Below, in pieces: positions 12,992 to 13,899 of a DNA stretch of 13,899 nt. This stretch comes from Chitinophaga pinensis. Its GTDB lineage: Bacteria; Bacteroidota; Bacteroidia; M30B66. The notes under the pieces are model-generated. The model was not told the DNA's origin. It did no database searches and saw only the letters and a list, made by a program, of their open reading frames with translations. Within the stretch, counting starts at the first letter, position 1. Every line of letters starts with the position of its first letter. The DNA is taken from positions 1 to 13,899 of the forward strand of contig CALQRR010000008.1 in assembly GCA_943333015.1 (NCBI GenBank). Direction: 5' to 3'. Made by a program: the position numbers and the translations under genes.

Positions 12992-13899
12992 ATGGTAACG
13001 TCTTTTACTACAATTGAACTGAATGATCAAAATGTTGCAAACAACTTTTATGAAAGTCGCTACAAAGACGATTACATGGAGGATTGGCCTTTGTGGAAAA
13101 AACAAAGGATTTCTGCGCTCTTACAAAAACTAAATTTACCCAATACAGGTAAAGCCCTCGATTTTGGCTGTGGAAGGGGGATTTTTGCCAACGTGCTCAA
13201 ACAAGCTCTTCCTAATTGGGAAGTAACAGGATGCGATATTTCTCAATATGCAATGGACGCAGGACAAACTCGTTTCCCTGATTGTCGATTTATAGGCATT
13301 TCCAAACTCATTTCCGACCAAGAAAAGTTCGATTTGATCTTTTCGCATCACGTACTTGAGCATGTTTCGGAATTAGAAAATGTGTTCGCCGATATGAGTA
13401 AACTTCAATTGTCACGTTCACTTATTTTTCACGTATTACCCTGCGGAAATCAAGGAAGTTTCGAATTCAAACTAGCATCGTCAATTCCCAATGGTATCAA
13501 TGTGGAGTTAAAAAACCGCTTCTACTATGAAGACATTGGGCATCTCCGCCGGCTTTCTTCTTCCGACATGGACATACTTGTTCAGAATGAGAATTATCAT
13601 CCTGAACAAAAATGGTTTGCAAACCAACTTTATGGTTCTTTAGAATGGATGAGCGAAACGCCCGAAATTTTCATAAACAATACGTTAACTAACCTCGACA
13701 TTGCCAATGGGGATCCAGTTATTAAAGAGAATTTGCTCGCTCTCAGGAGGCGTATTGAGCGCCTGAAAAACGCACGTAAATTCGCAAAAGAAGGTCTTAA
13801 ACACCGAATTAAAGTCCGCGTCAATCTAATTAAATCGAATCCATTTTCGCTTGTGATGCAGTCAATCCAACTTCTAATAGACGTTAAACTGATTCAAGA
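12992..13899 (+). CDS. class I SAM-dependent methyltransferase, 3' end beyond the window
   Basis: Starting at ATG 12992 the frame stays open to the window end, giving at least 302 residues. The N-terminal half is a Methyltransf_11/23-type domain. Motif I, LDFGCGRGIF, lies at about residues 54-63, followed by VTGCDIS with the acidic residue that normally contacts the SAM ribose, and by FDLIFSHHVLEHV (about 110-122), the motif II/III region. The His-rich FSHHVLEHV and FHVLPCGNQGS resemble methyltransferases found in surface-glycan and nucleotide-sugar gene clusters, but the substrate cannot be told. The C-terminal part (from about residue 230) is basic and helical, with ALRRRIERLKNARKFAKEGLK, unlike the compact core family, so it is probably an added domain. 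It lies 54 bases after the PAS gene, same strand, possibly with its own promoter. Confidence 0.85.
   Translation, partial: MVTSFTTIELNDQNVANNFYESRYKDDYMEDWPLWKKQRISALLQKLNLPNTGKALDFGCGRGIFANVLKQALPNWEVTGCDISQYAMDAGQTRFPDCRFIGISKLISDQEKFDLIFSHHVLEHVSELENVFADMSKLQLSRSLIFHVLPCGNQGSFEFKLASSIPNGINVELKNRFYYEDIGHLRRLSSSDMDILVQNENYHPEQKWFANQLYGSLEWMSETPEIFINNTLTNLDIANGDPVIKENLLALRRRIERLKNARKFAKEGLKHRIKVRVNLIKSNPFSLVMQSIQLLIDVKLIQ

Noticed and set aside
1..13899. Insertion sequences, tRNA/rRNA genes, integrases or prophage genes
   Set aside because: No transposase or integrase motif, no terminal inverted repeats flanking a gene and no tRNA- or rRNA-like stretch was seen on either strand.

Overview
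The window looks like chromosome from a member of the Bacteroidota. A 972-residue secreted protein ends in a type IX secretion (Por-type) sorting domain. Several families typical of that phylum are present (DUF3109, DUF2490, single-chain glycyl-tRNA synthetase), signal peptides end in the usual '..SQ', and perfect TAnnTTTG promoter -7 elements lie just upstream of some genes. Genus cannot be told from this stretch. All start choices below prefer ATG over the longer TTG alternatives.

Layout. (1) At 1-895 a 5' fragment of a DUF3109 protein (minus) and a small TPR protein (plus) are transcribed divergently from a very compact promoter region. (2) At 896-8460 there is a compact run of six minus-strand genes, read from 8460 downwards: a giant beta-propeller protein with a T9SS sorting tail, a P-loop NTPase of unassigned family, a six-TM ABC-exporter-like protein whose nucleotide-binding domain has lost its catalytic motifs, a lipoprotein with two tandem beta-sandwich-like repeats, a small exported YD-rich protein and a DUF2490 protein. 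Spacings are 22, 5, -4, -4 and -14 bases, so this is almost certainly one operon. (3) At 8604-9632 lies an exported isoaspartyl peptidase/asparaginase of the Ntn-hydrolase type, divergent from (4) glycyl-tRNA synthetase at 9781-11238, which ends in a strong hairpin terminator. (5) At 11516-12937 lies a PAS-PAS-DHp-receiver signalling protein with no ATPase domain. (6) At 12992 to the window end lies a truncated SAM-dependent methyltransferase.

The most interesting part is the six-gene operon. It combines an inner-membrane ABC-like protein that appears unable to bind or hydrolyse ATP, a separate soluble P-loop NTPase, an anchored lipoprotein, an outer-membrane-type DUF2490 protein and a large T9SS-exported propeller. 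I do not recognise this combination as a described system. A working hypothesis is an envelope assembly or export module, but function is inference from gene order only. The flanking genes (glyS, DUF3109) look like ordinary housekeeping or core genes.
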